A stretch of DNA of 64,000 nt from an uncultured Bacteroidota bacterium. GTDB lineage: Bacteria > Bacteroidota > Bacteroidia > Bacteroidales > GWA2-32-17. Shown piece after piece: positions 34,508 through 42,694 of the stretch. Position numbers and translations under genes: made by a program. A model generated the notes under the pieces. That model ran no database searches, was not told the DNA's origin, and saw only the letters and a program-made list of their open reading frames with translations. Position 1 is the first letter of the stretch, and each line of letters opens with the position of its first letter. Location of the stretch: assembly GCA_903837285.1 (NCBI GenBank), contig CAILUD010000099.1, positions 16,544 through 80,543 of the forward strand. Reading direction: 5' to 3'.

Positions 34508-35546
34508 AAATCTACCATTCTTTTTTATAATAGGAAGACCAAGAACAGGTACAACTCTTCTTCAGCTTTTTTTTGATGCTCATCCAAATGTTCAGATTCC
34601 TTCGGAGTGTATGCATGTTGGTCAGTTATTTATTCATTATAATGGCGTTAAAAAATGGGACGCTCAAATAATTGACAATTTTATTCAGGATTTTTGCAAA
34701 ACATGGCTTTTTACCTTTGATAAATTTAATGTTGCTCAAATAAAGAAAGATTTAAATTATTATATTGATAGTTTAAACTATAGTATGGTTTGTAAGATTA
34801 TTGCAAAAAACTATAACACAGTTTACAAAAAAGAAGAACTCTTAATTTGCGGTGATAAAAATCCTTTGTATTCTCAGGTATTTGGGAGCATTTTTAAAAT
34901 TATTGATAATTCTAAATTTATTCACTTAGTTAGAGATCCCCGTGATACGCATATTTCGCTTTTTAATACAAGATTTGTTTCTCCGTCTATAACATATAAC
35001 ACTAAAAGGTGGGTGAACTCTGTAAAAACTCTTGATGTGTATTCAAAACATTATCCACAATTAATTTATACTTTAAAGTATGAAGATTTAGTAACTGAAC
35101 CCGAAAAATATTTAAAAGAAATATGTGATTTTCTTAATATTCCTTTTTCTCCCGAAATGCTTAATTATCTTGATGAAAAAGAAAGTTTAACTAAGGTGGC
35201 TTTTGTTAACGATGGCTATAAACAAAAGTATCATTTAAGTGTATGCGAAAAGGTTAACACTAAAAAAATTGATCAATGGAAAACACGACTTAGTTCGGGA
35301 AAAATTAAAAAAGCAGAAAAAGTTGCAGGTGATTGGCTCGAGAAATATGGATATGAAAAGAAATTTAAATCGCCTGGTTGGTGGACAAATTTTTCAACAT
35401 TACCAGGGCTTTGCCTATATTATTTTATAGAATGGGAGCGTAGGCAAGTTAAATATCTTTCAAAAAAATGGCAACTAAAAATTGCACTTAAATCACATAT
35501 TCCATTCTTATATTTGTGGAAATTTTATGGAAATAAAAAAATATAG
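34488..35546 (+). CDS. Sulfotransferase, paralogue 2
   Basis: From the TTG at 34488 this gives 352 residues starting LEAEKIKNLPFFFIIGRPRT. I prefer it to the upstream ATG at 34431, because paralogue 3 aligns from the same point and also starts with TTG. The 5'-PAPS loop is GRPRTGTTLLQLFFDAHPNV. The 3'-phosphate block is KFIHLVRDPRDTHISLFNTR, and LKYEDLVTEPEKYLKEICDF follows. The C-terminal WWTNFSTLPGLCLYYFIEWE looks membrane-associated. It overlaps the end of the flippase gene by 20 bp. The acceptor is unknown, but the flippase neighbour suggests a surface glycan. Confidence 0.86.
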   Translation: MEAEKIKNLPFFFIIGRPRTGTTLLQLFFDAHPNVQIPSECMHVGQLFIHYNGVKKWDAQIIDNFIQDFCKTWLFTFDKFNVAQIKKDLNYYIDSLNYSMVCKIIAKNYNTVYKKEELLICGDKNPLYSQVFGSIFKIIDNSKFIHLVRDPRDTHISLFNTRFVSPSITYNTKRWVNSVKTLDVYSKHYPQLIYTLKYEDLVTEPEKYLKEICDFLNIPFSPEMLNYLDEKESLTKVAFVNDGYKQKYHLSVCEKVNTKKIDQWKTRLSSGKIKKAEKVAGDWLEKYGYEKKFKSPGWWTNFSTLPGLCLYYFIEWERRQVKYLSKKWQLKIALKSHIPFLYLWKFYGNKKI

Positions 35547-35571
35547 TTAAACTTATAACAGAAATAGTCAA

Positions 35572-36639
35572 TTGGATATTAAAAAAATTGAATCGACCCC
35601 ATTTTTCTATATTATCGGACGCCCCCGATCTGGAACCACTTTGCTTCAATTATTTTTTGATGCCCATCCAAACGTGCAGATTCCTTCGGAGTGTATGTAT
35701 ATTGCACATTTATTAGCTCATTACAGAACAGTTAAATTATGGACCAAAATAGAGATTGATTCTTTTATTCATGACTTAAGCAATTTATGGCTTTTTAGTC
35801 TCGAAAAATTTAATGTTAAAAAGATTGAAGATGAATTAACAGAAAACGTAAATAGTTTAACAATAGATATTGTTTTTAAAATTGTTGCAAAAAATTATAA
35901 CAGTATATACGAAAAAAAAGAACTGTTACTTTTAGGTGATAAAAATCCATTTTATTCTCAGGTTTTTGGAGTAATATTTTATGCGATTCCGAATGCTAAA
36001 TTTATTCTTTTAATAAGAGATCCTCGCGATAATCATATTTCGCTTTTCAACTCACGTTTCACAGCACCCTCAATTACATATGATACGATGTATTGGAAAA
36101 AAGCAATTCGTTCGGTTGAGCGTTTTCAGCAATATTATCCAGAAAGATTTTACATTTTAAAATATGAGGATTTAGTTAAAGAGACAGAAAAATATGTAAA
36201 AGAAATGTGTGCTTTTCTGGGAATTCCTTTTGTTCCCGAAATGCTTAAATATCGTGAACGAAAAACAGATGATTTTACCAAAGTTGTTTTTACTAACGAA
36301 GCATTTTTTAATGCAAATCATAAAAGTATTCTAGAACCGGTAAATACTTCAAAAATTAATGGATGGAAAACAATATTAACAAAAAGCTCAATTAGAAAAG
36401 CTGAGCGTGCAGCAGGTATATATTTAGACAAATATTCTTACGAGAGATTAGATAAAACACCTGGAATTTGGTCGTATTTTTCAACTATTCCAGGAAAGTT
36501 TTTATTTCATTTTATGGAATGGGTAAGTAGAAATGTTGTTATTCTTCCAAAGAGTTTGCAGATTAAAATTGTTCGCAATAATCACAGAGTATTTGCTTTG
36601 TTATGGAAAGTATTTGTACGGAAGAATAAAAAATTGTAA
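35572..36639 (+). CDS. Sulfotransferase, paralogue 3
   Basis: This 355-residue protein is a close paralogue of the preceding gene; both share LLQLFFDAHPNVQIPSECM near the N-terminus. The PAPS loop is GRPRSGTTLL. The second motif is KFILLIRDPRDNHISLFNSR, and LKYEDLVKETEKYVKEMCAF follows. The start is TTG at 35572, since no ATG is available before the conserved loop. It lies 25 bp after paralogue 2, so a tandem duplication is likely. It ends 25 bp before the convergent radical SAM gene. Confidence 0.87.
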   Translation: MDIKKIESTPFFYIIGRPRSGTTLLQLFFDAHPNVQIPSECMYIAHLLAHYRTVKLWTKIEIDSFIHDLSNLWLFSLEKFNVKKIEDELTENVNSLTIDIVFKIVAKNYNSIYEKKELLLLGDKNPFYSQVFGVIFYAIPNAKFILLIRDPRDNHISLFNSRFTAPSITYDTMYWKKAIRSVERFQQYYPERFYILKYEDLVKETEKYVKEMCAFLGIPFVPEMLKYRERKTDDFTKVVFTNEAFFNANHKSILEPVNTSKINGWKTILTKSSIRKAERAAGIYLDKYSYERLDKTPGIWSYFSTIPGKFLFHFMEWVSRNVVILPKSLQIKIVRNNHRVFALLWKVFVRKNKKL

Positions 36640-36664
36640 TAAGGTTTATTTATTTATAACAACA

Positions 36665-37999
36665 CTACTTTATATTATTCTTAACTTGCTGATTCTTTAG
36701 GTGCTGAGCATAGGCGTTTTGGTAGCTTTTAAGGAATTTCATGTTTGTATGATGAGCTAATTTTGTAATTCTAATACTTCTGGTTTGTAATAATGTGTAG
36801 AATGTTCTAAGAAATATATTCTTTTTGGTATAAATAGATACAATAATTTCGTAAAAGAGTTTGTTTAGTTCGCTAGCAGTTAAATTTTTTGGTTTATATA
36901 CAACATTGGCAAAGTTGTACTTATTCCAATCGGTAGGATAATTGTTGTTTACAATTCTATTTTGTTTCTCAAGTTCTTTATAGCTTACTGTTCCGGGCAA
37001 TGGAGTTAAATAAGCTAAGCCTACAGTATTAATTTTATTCTTTAAAATGAATTTTTTTCTTCTTAAAATGGTTTCTTTAGTATCGGTATCAAACCCAATA
37101 ATAAAGCCACCCATTACATATATTTTATATTTGTTGATTCTTTTTACAGCATTAATATAACTGTTTGCACCTGCTTTGATGTTTAAATTTTTATTCATCT
37201 CTACAAGTTGTTCTTCTTCTTCGGCTTCAAAACCTATAAAAATCATATAACAACCACTCTCGGCAGCGGCTTTTAAAATTTCTGGTTTGTCTGCAAAATT
37301 TATTGAGGCAAATGAAAACCATGATTTATTTAGGTTTGCTTCTTTTATTTTAACAAATAATTCCATGGCTCTTTCTTCATTCTTTTTTCCGACACCTAAA
37401 ATGTTATCGTCTAGAATAAAAATTGTTTTGGCTTTTATTGTTTTAAGCTCTTCAATAACTTCGTCTACCGGTCTATGTCGGTATTGATTACCATTAAATA
37501 AAGAAACAGAACAAAAGTCACAATTAAACGGGCATCCACGCGATGTCTGAATTACACCTACGGTATAACTTTTATGAAGTAAATCATGTCTTGGCATTGG
37601 CCAGTTCTGATATGGTAAAAGTTCGGCTTTATATGTTTTTTTAAGTTCGCCTTTTTCAAAGTCGGTAATTACTTTATCCCATATTCCTTCGGCTTCGCCA
37701 ATTACCACACTATCTACATAGTTTAAAGCTTCATCGGGTAAAATGGAAGCGTGAATGCCACCCATTATAACTTTTACGTTATTGTCGCGATATAATTTCG
37801 CAAACTCGTATGCTTTGTTAGCAGTACAGGTAAAAGAGGTTATTCCAACTAAATCGGCAGGTTTAAAAGTTACCTTATCAAAATTATTATCTAAAATCTC
37901 AACTTCCCAATTTTTAGGTGTAAGAGAAGCAATAATTGCCAAACTTAGTGGTGGGTATTTTTGAAAAGCGTTATTGGGGTTGATTAATAGAAGTTTCAT
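36665..37999 (-). CDS. B12-binding-domain radical SAM protein
   Basis: This 444-residue protein has an N-terminal cobalamin-binding-like Rossmann domain (residues about 1-125) with LLLINPNNAFQKYPPLSLAI and VIMGGIHASILPDEALNYVD. The DxHxxG motif is absent, as is common in this class. The radical SAM domain follows, with the cluster cysteines C156, C160 and C163 (TSRGCPFNCDFCSV, CX3CX2C). Members include methylases and ring-forming enzymes such as BchE-type proteins. It is the last gene of the KAS III-ACP operon, 4 bp after the methyltransferase, so a C-methylation or rearrangement of the operon product is plausible. Confidence 0.9.
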   Translation of the reverse strand: MKLLLINPNNAFQKYPPLSLAIIASLTPKNWEVEILDNNFDKVTFKPADLVGITSFTCTANKAYEFAKLYRDNNVKVIMGGIHASILPDEALNYVDSVVIGEAEGIWDKVITDFEKGELKKTYKAELLPYQNWPMPRHDLLHKSYTVGVIQTSRGCPFNCDFCSVSLFNGNQYRHRPVDEVIEELKTIKAKTIFILDDNILGVGKKNEERAMELFVKIKEANLNKSWFSFASINFADKPEILKAAAESGCYMIFIGFEAEEEEQLVEMNKNLNIKAGANSYINAVKRINKYKIYVMGGFIIGFDTDTKETILRRKKFILKNKINTVGLAYLTPLPGTVSYKELEKQNRIVNNNYPTDWNKYNFANVVYKPKNLTASELNKLFYEIIVSIYTKKNIFLRTFYTLLQTRSIRITKLAHHTNMKFLKSYQNAYAQHLKNQQVKNNIK

Positions 38000-38003
38000 T
38001 GAT

Positions 38004-38807
38004 TTATTTTTTCTTTTTTAGAACGTAAAATAAATATTTTATAGTTCCGTTTGTTAGTCCGTCATATAATGGTGTTCCGGGAAGCGCAACCATATCACTT
38101 AATTTTTTATTGGGCGATATTTTTCCTTTTACATAATGTTTACGAATACTAGCTTGTAATTCAATCGACCTCATTATGGGTTTTGTGTTATCTGTCTTTT
38201 TTTCGATATAAAAACCAAGCTCGTCAAATTGTTTTTCCATTGCTGCTGTTTGGTCATCGTGCCAGAATAAATCGGAATATAAAAATGTTCCATCGTCTTT
38301 AAGAATGGCAAAAACGTTTTTATAGAAATTCATTTTTGATGCATAACAATGCGATGATTCAAGATTTAAAACTACATCAAAACTTTTATTCGGGAAAATC
38401 TGTTTTTCCGCATCTCCGCGAATAAATTCAACAGCATTACCTTTGTTAAGTTTTTTTCCGTATCTGATGTTAGCGTCAGAAATGTCTACTCCAACTGCTT
38501 TTGCAGGTTTGTAATGAGTCATGAGTAACTCTAATCCGGCACCTCTTCCGCAACCTATTTCGAGATAATTTTTTCCATCAATGGTTGCTTCCCTCATTAA
38601 ATGTAAATATAAGTTTTGTGAAAGCCTTCTGAATAATAAAGGATTATATTCATCTAGTTCAATATTTTCACCATCTTCAATTATGCCATGATTTAAAAAA
38701 CGGGCTTTTCTAAGTATGCCAATAGTACCAATATAATTATAGAATACTCTCCAGAAAAGTTTTTTATAATGTTTTTTTAACGGTTTGGGTACGTATTTAT
38801 AAATCAT
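38004..38807 (-). CDS. SAM-dependent methyltransferase (lipid/polyketide-like)
   Basis: This 267-residue class I methyltransferase has motif I KNYLEIGCGRGAGLELLM (about residues 78-95) and the acidic AVGVDISDANIRYGKKL. The motif DVVLNLESSHCYASKMNFYK resembles the ESSHCY region of mycobacterial phthiotriol-type O-methyltransferases, which act on a polyketide lipid hydroxyl. In this operon a (hydroxy)acyl or sugar hydroxyl is a plausible substrate; that is inference. It is 4 bp upstream of the radical SAM gene and 2 bp downstream of the GNAT gene. Confidence 0.86.
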   Translation of the reverse strand: MIYKYVPKPLKKHYKKLFWRVFYNYIGTIGILRKARFLNHGIIEDGENIELDEYNPLLFRRLSQNLYLHLMREATIDGKNYLEIGCGRGAGLELLMTHYKPAKAVGVDISDANIRYGKKLNKGNAVEFIRGDAEKQIFPNKSFDVVLNLESSHCYASKMNFYKNVFAILKDDGTFLYSDLFWHDDQTAAMEKQFDELGFYIEKKTDNTKPIMRSIELQASIRKHYVKGKISPNKKLSDMVALPGTPLYDGLTNGTIKYLFYVLKKKK

Positions 38808-38809
38808 AG

Positions 38810-39502
38810 TTAAATAATTAATTTTCCTGAGTAAATTTTACTTCCTTTTATTTCTTCGCATTGAATAGATGGGTCTTCTTGCATTAATGGGAAAACATAA
38901 AGTTTTTCCATCATTTGAGCTAAACCGGTTTCGTAATCATGTTTTTCTAACTCCAAAGAAATTTCACCGTTTGAGTTAGTGTTTACCATAATGGTTCTTC
39001 TTAATTTTTCTGTACGTGTTCTGAAGTTTTCTTTAGAGAGTTTTATTTTAATTTGTTTGCTTTTTGGTTTATTCTCTATAACATCATATCCAATTATAGT
39101 ATTATATTCAATAGCTCTGGTATTTTTTTTAAGTACTTTTGCAAATGAGTCGCCACCTTTCATTATGTAAAAACCTATTTCGCATAACAAAACCGAAGCA
39201 AGTAAAGGAGCGAAATCATATGTGTCGTTCCAAATAAATATTCCGGCTTCAGAAGAACTGTCTTTGGTTTCAATGTTTTTATTATTTATAAGACCTATTT
39301 TTTCGTTTTTATAAATAATAAGATAATATGAATTCTGATTGTTGTTAATTGAATGAAACCATTTTATTTGTTGTTCTGGAGTAATGTGATCGCGGTAAAT
39401 CATATGACAGCTTACTATAGGATCATTTCGCCATTTTCTTATAAGCTCAATGTCGTCTATAGTAATCCTACTCAGTGTTATGCCGTATCGATTCCACTTC
39501 AT
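38810..39502 (-). CDS. GNAT-family N-acyltransferase (PseH-like)
   Basis: This 230-residue protein begins with the GNAT fold of amino-sugar acetyltransferases: RITIDDIELIRKWRNDPIVS, with the WRN motif seen in PseH and RimJ-like enzymes. Later stretches are QIKWFHSINNNQNSYYLIIY and SFAKVLKKNTRAIEYNTIIG, the last helix of the acyl-CoA pocket. The C-terminal part (about 160-230) is an unusual extension. The protein would transfer an acyl group to an amine. With ACP and KAS III genes beside it, an ACP- or CoA-bound short acyl chain is a plausible donor. It lies 1 bp downstream of the GT2 gene. Confidence 0.78.
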   Translation of the reverse strand: MKWNRYGITLSRITIDDIELIRKWRNDPIVSCHMIYRDHITPEQQIKWFHSINNNQNSYYLIIYKNEKIGLINNKNIETKDSSSEAGIFIWNDTYDFAPLLASVLLCEIGFYIMKGGDSFAKVLKKNTRAIEYNTIIGYDVIENKPKSKQIKIKLSKENFRTRTEKLRRTIMVNTNSNGEISLELEKHDYETGLAQMMEKLYVFPLMQEDPSIQCEEIKGSKIYSGKLII

Positions 39503-39503
39503 T

Positions 39504-40418
39504 TTATATTTTCTCTTTTACAAGGTAAGCCGGACGTTTATTTTGCATTTTGTATACCTTATGAAGGTATTGCCCGATAATTCCTAAACTCAAAATGATT
39601 ATACTGGTTGAAAAAAGAATTGTAACAATAATTGAGGTATATCCCGGAGGAACTTTATAAAATATTTTACGGAAAATATAATAAATTCCAAATAAAAAGG
39701 TAAGTATTGATGAAATAAAACCACCGTAAACCATAATTTTTAAAGGGATATCGGTGCTAACAACGAGTAATTTAAAGGCTAATCTAAATAAATTAAAAGT
39801 AGAATACTGTGTTGTGTTAAAAATTCTTTTTTTATGTTCAACCTCAACAAAACTAATTGATGTTGTATACCATAATAACAAATCATCAATATAAACAAAT
39901 TCCTGACTGTGTTGTAAAAGACAATCAACGATTTCTCTTTTAATTAGTCGGAAAGACGAACCTTCACCTGGCGTTTTATAAATAACTTTCGACGATTTTT
40001 TAATTACATTACTGCCAAAATTTCTAATAGCAGAATGATTTTTCTTTGAAAAATAACCATAAACCAAATCTGGTTGCTGCTCATTGTAACAGGCTATAAG
40101 TTTCTTAATGTCTTCGGGTTGAAGCTGTAAGTCATCGTCAATTGTAATGATGTATTTTCCTTGTACGTTAGCAAATCCACACAATACTGCATTATGTTGA
40201 CCAAAATTTCGGGATAATTTTATTCCTTTAACTTTTTCTGGATTTTTAGCTTTAATGCTTTTGACTACTTCCCAGCTTCCATCCCAGCCTCCGTCTTCAA
40301 CAAAAATAATTTCGTATTCTTTGTTAAGTTCCGAAAAAACTTTATCGGTTCTATCGAAAAGCTCTTCTAAAGAATCTTTGCTGTTATATACCGGAACTAC
40401 AACTGAATATTCTATCAT
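39504..40418 (-). CDS. Family 2 glycosyltransferase, membrane-anchored (DPM1/GtrB-like)
   Basis: This 304-residue enzyme has the GT-A start YSVVVPVYNSKDSLEELFDR and the metal-binding TIDDDLQLQPEDIKKLI. Its C-terminus contains two transmembrane helices (IMVYGGFISSILTFLFGIYY and TSIIVTILFSTSIIILSLGI), ending IIGQYLHKVYKMQNKRPAYL. This is the pattern of polyprenyl-phosphate glycosyltransferases such as GtrB and ArnC. These make lipid-linked sugars used for glycan decoration in the periplasm. It lies 12 bp downstream of the SDR and 1 bp upstream of the GNAT gene. Confidence 0.9.
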   Translation of the reverse strand: MIEYSVVVPVYNSKDSLEELFDRTDKVFSELNKEYEIIFVEDGGWDGSWEVVKSIKAKNPEKVKGIKLSRNFGQHNAVLCGFANVQGKYIITIDDDLQLQPEDIKKLIACYNEQQPDLVYGYFSKKNHSAIRNFGSNVIKKSSKVIYKTPGEGSSFRLIKREIVDCLLQHSQEFVYIDDLLLWYTTSISFVEVEHKKRIFNTTQYSTFNLFRLAFKLLVVSTDIPLKIMVYGGFISSILTFLFGIYYIFRKIFYKVPPGYTSIIVTILFSTSIIILSLGIIGQYLHKVYKMQNKRPAYLVKEKI

Positions 40419-40430
40419 AGTGAGTTATTT

Positions 40431-41165
40431 TCAAAAACCTCCCATTAAAATATTTGCACCTGTTATCCACTTCGAGGCATCAGATAACAAAAATAAAACT
40501 GTATTTGCAACATCATCTGTTGTTCCAAAGCCTAAAGGGTGAATAGATTTCATTACAGCCATTGATTCTGGTGAAAGTGTTTTAGTTACTTTTTCGAGCA
40601 TTGGAGTTTCGACCATTGCCGGTGAAATACAATTTGCTCTTATTTTTCGCGAAGCAAGTTCTAGCGCAAGAGTTGTGCAATAGCCTTCAAGTGCTTTTTT
40701 TGAACTGGTATATAGTGCTCCACCATAATAAGGATGAAGAGTTGCTATAGTCGACAAAAAAACCAAAGAAGCTCCATCTGCAAGCTTTTTTTGAGAAATC
40801 AGAAAGCGATTAAGTAAAACAGGAGCTTCAAAATTTATTTTAAAAACTTCATCAATTTGTTTTTTCCCAATTAGCTGCGCTGGTATATGGCTTGTAATTC
40901 CTGCAGAATGCACAACACCGTGCAGTATTCCTAAAGAAGCAACACCTTCTTTCACTATTTTTTCGTCAGTAATATCAGCAACAAAACTTATATGTCCTTC
41001 ACCCGATAATTGTGAGAAAGTTTCAGAAAGTCTTTCCTGATTTCTGCCAACAATAATAACTTTAGCGCCTTCTTTTGAAAGGCGGATTGCAACCCGTTGT
41101 CCAATTCCGGATGAAGCTCCTGTTACAAGGATACATTTATCTTTCAAAGAAAACGGGCTTTCCAT
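40431..41165 (-). CDS. Short-chain dehydrogenase/reductase (FabG-like)
   Basis: This 244-residue SDR has the nucleotide motif VTGASSGIGQRVAIRL (TGxxxGxG, residues 15-22). The catalytic triad is S138, Y152 and K156 (LVFLSTIATLHPYYGGALYT then SSKKALEGY). The C-terminal region holds GFGTTDDVANTVLFLLSDAS. The FabG-like spacing fits reduction of a 3-oxoacyl-ACP to 3-hydroxyacyl-ACP with NADPH. It sits 2 bp after the KAS III gene, which supports that role. A sugar-oxidoreductase role is the alternative. Confidence 0.88.
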   Translation of the reverse strand: MESPFSLKDKCILVTGASSGIGQRVAIRLSKEGAKVIIVGRNQERLSETFSQLSGEGHISFVADITDEKIVKEGVASLGILHGVVHSAGITSHIPAQLIGKKQIDEVFKINFEAPVLLNRFLISQKKLADGASLVFLSTIATLHPYYGGALYTSSKKALEGYCTTLALELASRKIRANCISPAMVETPMLEKVTKTLSPESMAVMKSIHPLGFGTTDDVANTVLFLLSDASKWITGANILMGGF

Positions 41166-41167
41166 TT

Positions 41168-42268
41168 TTATTTATCAGTTATTTTAAATATTGGTGTTTT
41201 ATCGCCCAGATTAGGATATTCAATGACTTCAGGACAAACAATTTTATCAGTTTTAATTGCAACACTACCCCACGATAAGCCAACACCGAATCCTGAAAGA
41301 ATTAGCGAAAGATTTTTTTCTTGTAATTCATTTCTAATTTCCGAAACCATTGTTAATGGGATTGAAGCACAGCTTGTATTTCCGTATTTTTGTAATGTGT
41401 AAGGGACTTTTTCGGGAGCTAATTTTAATTTTTTTCTGATAGTTTCATTCATCAGCTTATTTGCCTGATGAAAAAGGTAAAAATCAAAATCGTTGGCTTC
41501 TTTTGAAATATCTGCTAAAAGTACTTTTATGTTAGGAGCAACCTCGCGAAGTGAAAAATTAAAAACATCTATTCCACTTAAATGAAGTTGAAAACGGTTG
41601 CGTTTAATACCTGGCATTATTTCTTTTAAAATAAAAGAATCTTCTTTAGGGAAATTTCGAGTTCCGCCTTCGGGAATACTTATAGCTTCCCAACCAGCAC
41701 CGTCTGATTGAAGATTAAAGTAAACAGGCTCTGCATTTGGTGAGTATTCTAGTATAGTTGCTGTTCCCGAATCACCAAAAAGTGGAAAGGTACTAGGATC
41801 TAAATAAGAAGTACTCATAGTACTGATATCACCAACAAGGAGAAGTCCTTTTTTTAGTTGTCCTTTCTCAATCATACTTCCCATGATGTATAATCCATAA
41901 ACATATCCTGAACACCCAAGAGGAACATCAAATGCAAGTGAAGTTATTGGAATGCCCATTTTATGCTGAAGAACAATAGCAGTACAGGGTAAAATATAAT
42001 CGCGTGACTGGCTTACAAAGATTACTAAATCAATCTCTGCTGGATTGATATTCATATCAGAAAATAATTTTTCGGCAGCTTTTTGGCACATATCAGAAGC
42101 TGTTATTTTAGAACCTGCCATTCTTCTTTTCTCAACACCAATAGTGTTAATTAATAGCGTTCGTTCAGCTGGTGGAATTAAATCGTAATCGTTGTTATTA
42201 TACTCGAACTGGGGCACGCATGCTGCAAGTCCGGTAATTTTTACGTTTTCAATACTAACTATAGCCAT
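41168..42268 (-). CDS. 3-oxoacyl-ACP synthase III family protein (KAS III), copy 2
   Basis: This 366-residue thiolase-fold enzyme has the catalytic Cys119 (DVPLGCSGYVYGL), His267 (FYLFHQANKLM) and Asn297 (KYGNTSCASIPL). The complete triad implies it can condense or transfer an acyl group. Its sequence is FabH-like but differs from a primary FabH, and it is paired with a second KAS III and a dedicated ACP, so it probably works on a special product. It lies 1 bp from the ACP gene. Confidence 0.92.
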   Translation of the reverse strand: MAIVSIENVKITGLAACVPQFEYNNNDYDLIPPAERTLLINTIGVEKRRMAGSKITASDMCQKAAEKLFSDMNINPAEIDLVIFVSQSRDYILPCTAIVLQHKMGIPITSLAFDVPLGCSGYVYGLYIMGSMIEKGQLKKGLLLVGDISTMSTSYLDPSTFPLFGDSGTATILEYSPNAEPVYFNLQSDGAGWEAISIPEGGTRNFPKEDSFILKEIMPGIKRNRFQLHLSGIDVFNFSLREVAPNIKVLLADISKEANDFDFYLFHQANKLMNETIRKKLKLAPEKVPYTLQKYGNTSCASIPLTMVSEIRNELQEKNLSLILSGFGVGLSWGSVAIKTDKIVCPEVIEYPNLGDKTPIFKITDK

Positions 42269-42269
42269 A

Positions 42270-42503
42270 TTATGAAATTCTGGATTGTACCAGATTAAAT
42301 AGATCGTTAATTGTTGAAGAAGCTCTTAAATCATCAGCTGTTAGAATAACATCGTATTCTGTATCAACCAAAGCTATAAGTATAAGTGCATTTATAGAAT
42401 TCCAGTTCATCACTTCTCTGAAAATAGAATCTGACTGTAATATTCCTTGTTCCATATCAGAAAATTCGGCTTCTATCTTTTTAATAAATTCTTCAATATT
42501 CAT
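42270..42503 (-). CDS. Acyl carrier protein
   Basis: This 77-residue acidic helical protein has the ACP length and fold: IEEFIKKIEAEFSDMEQGIL, the attachment region NWNSINALILIALVDTEYDV and LRASSTINDLFNLVQSRI. The phosphopantetheine serine is predicted at S36. The usual DSL motif is replaced by NSI. It stands 1 bp before the KAS III gene, so it is the dedicated carrier of this operon. It is not the primary acpP, which normally sits with fabF. Confidence 0.85.
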   Translation of the reverse strand: MNIEEFIKKIEAEFSDMEQGILQSDSIFREVMNWNSINALILIALVDTEYDVILTADDLRASSTINDLFNLVQSRIS

Positions 42504-42639
42504 TTTAATAATATTTTATAAAAACAATAATAATCATCAAAAATAATAAAAAGCGGTTAAAAAAGTACAAGAAAATCAAGCTAAGATAAAATTCATATTA
42601 AACTAGCTGTATTACAGGTATTTTATTCCTAAAATTGAA

Positions 42640-42650
42640 GGCTGGCACCC
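42640..42650 (-). promoter_or_regulatory. GGTGCCAGCC motif upstream of the ACP gene
   Basis: On the minus strand this is GGGTGCCAGCC, 137 nt upstream of the ACP start, in the gap between the two KAS III genes. The same 10 bases lie upstream of the sulfotransferase operon at 32065-32074 in the same relative orientation. Any function is unproven. Confidence 0.25.
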
Positions 42651-42694
42651 TAATTATTTTAAGTATAAAACAGCAAATAGAAATTTAAAATATG

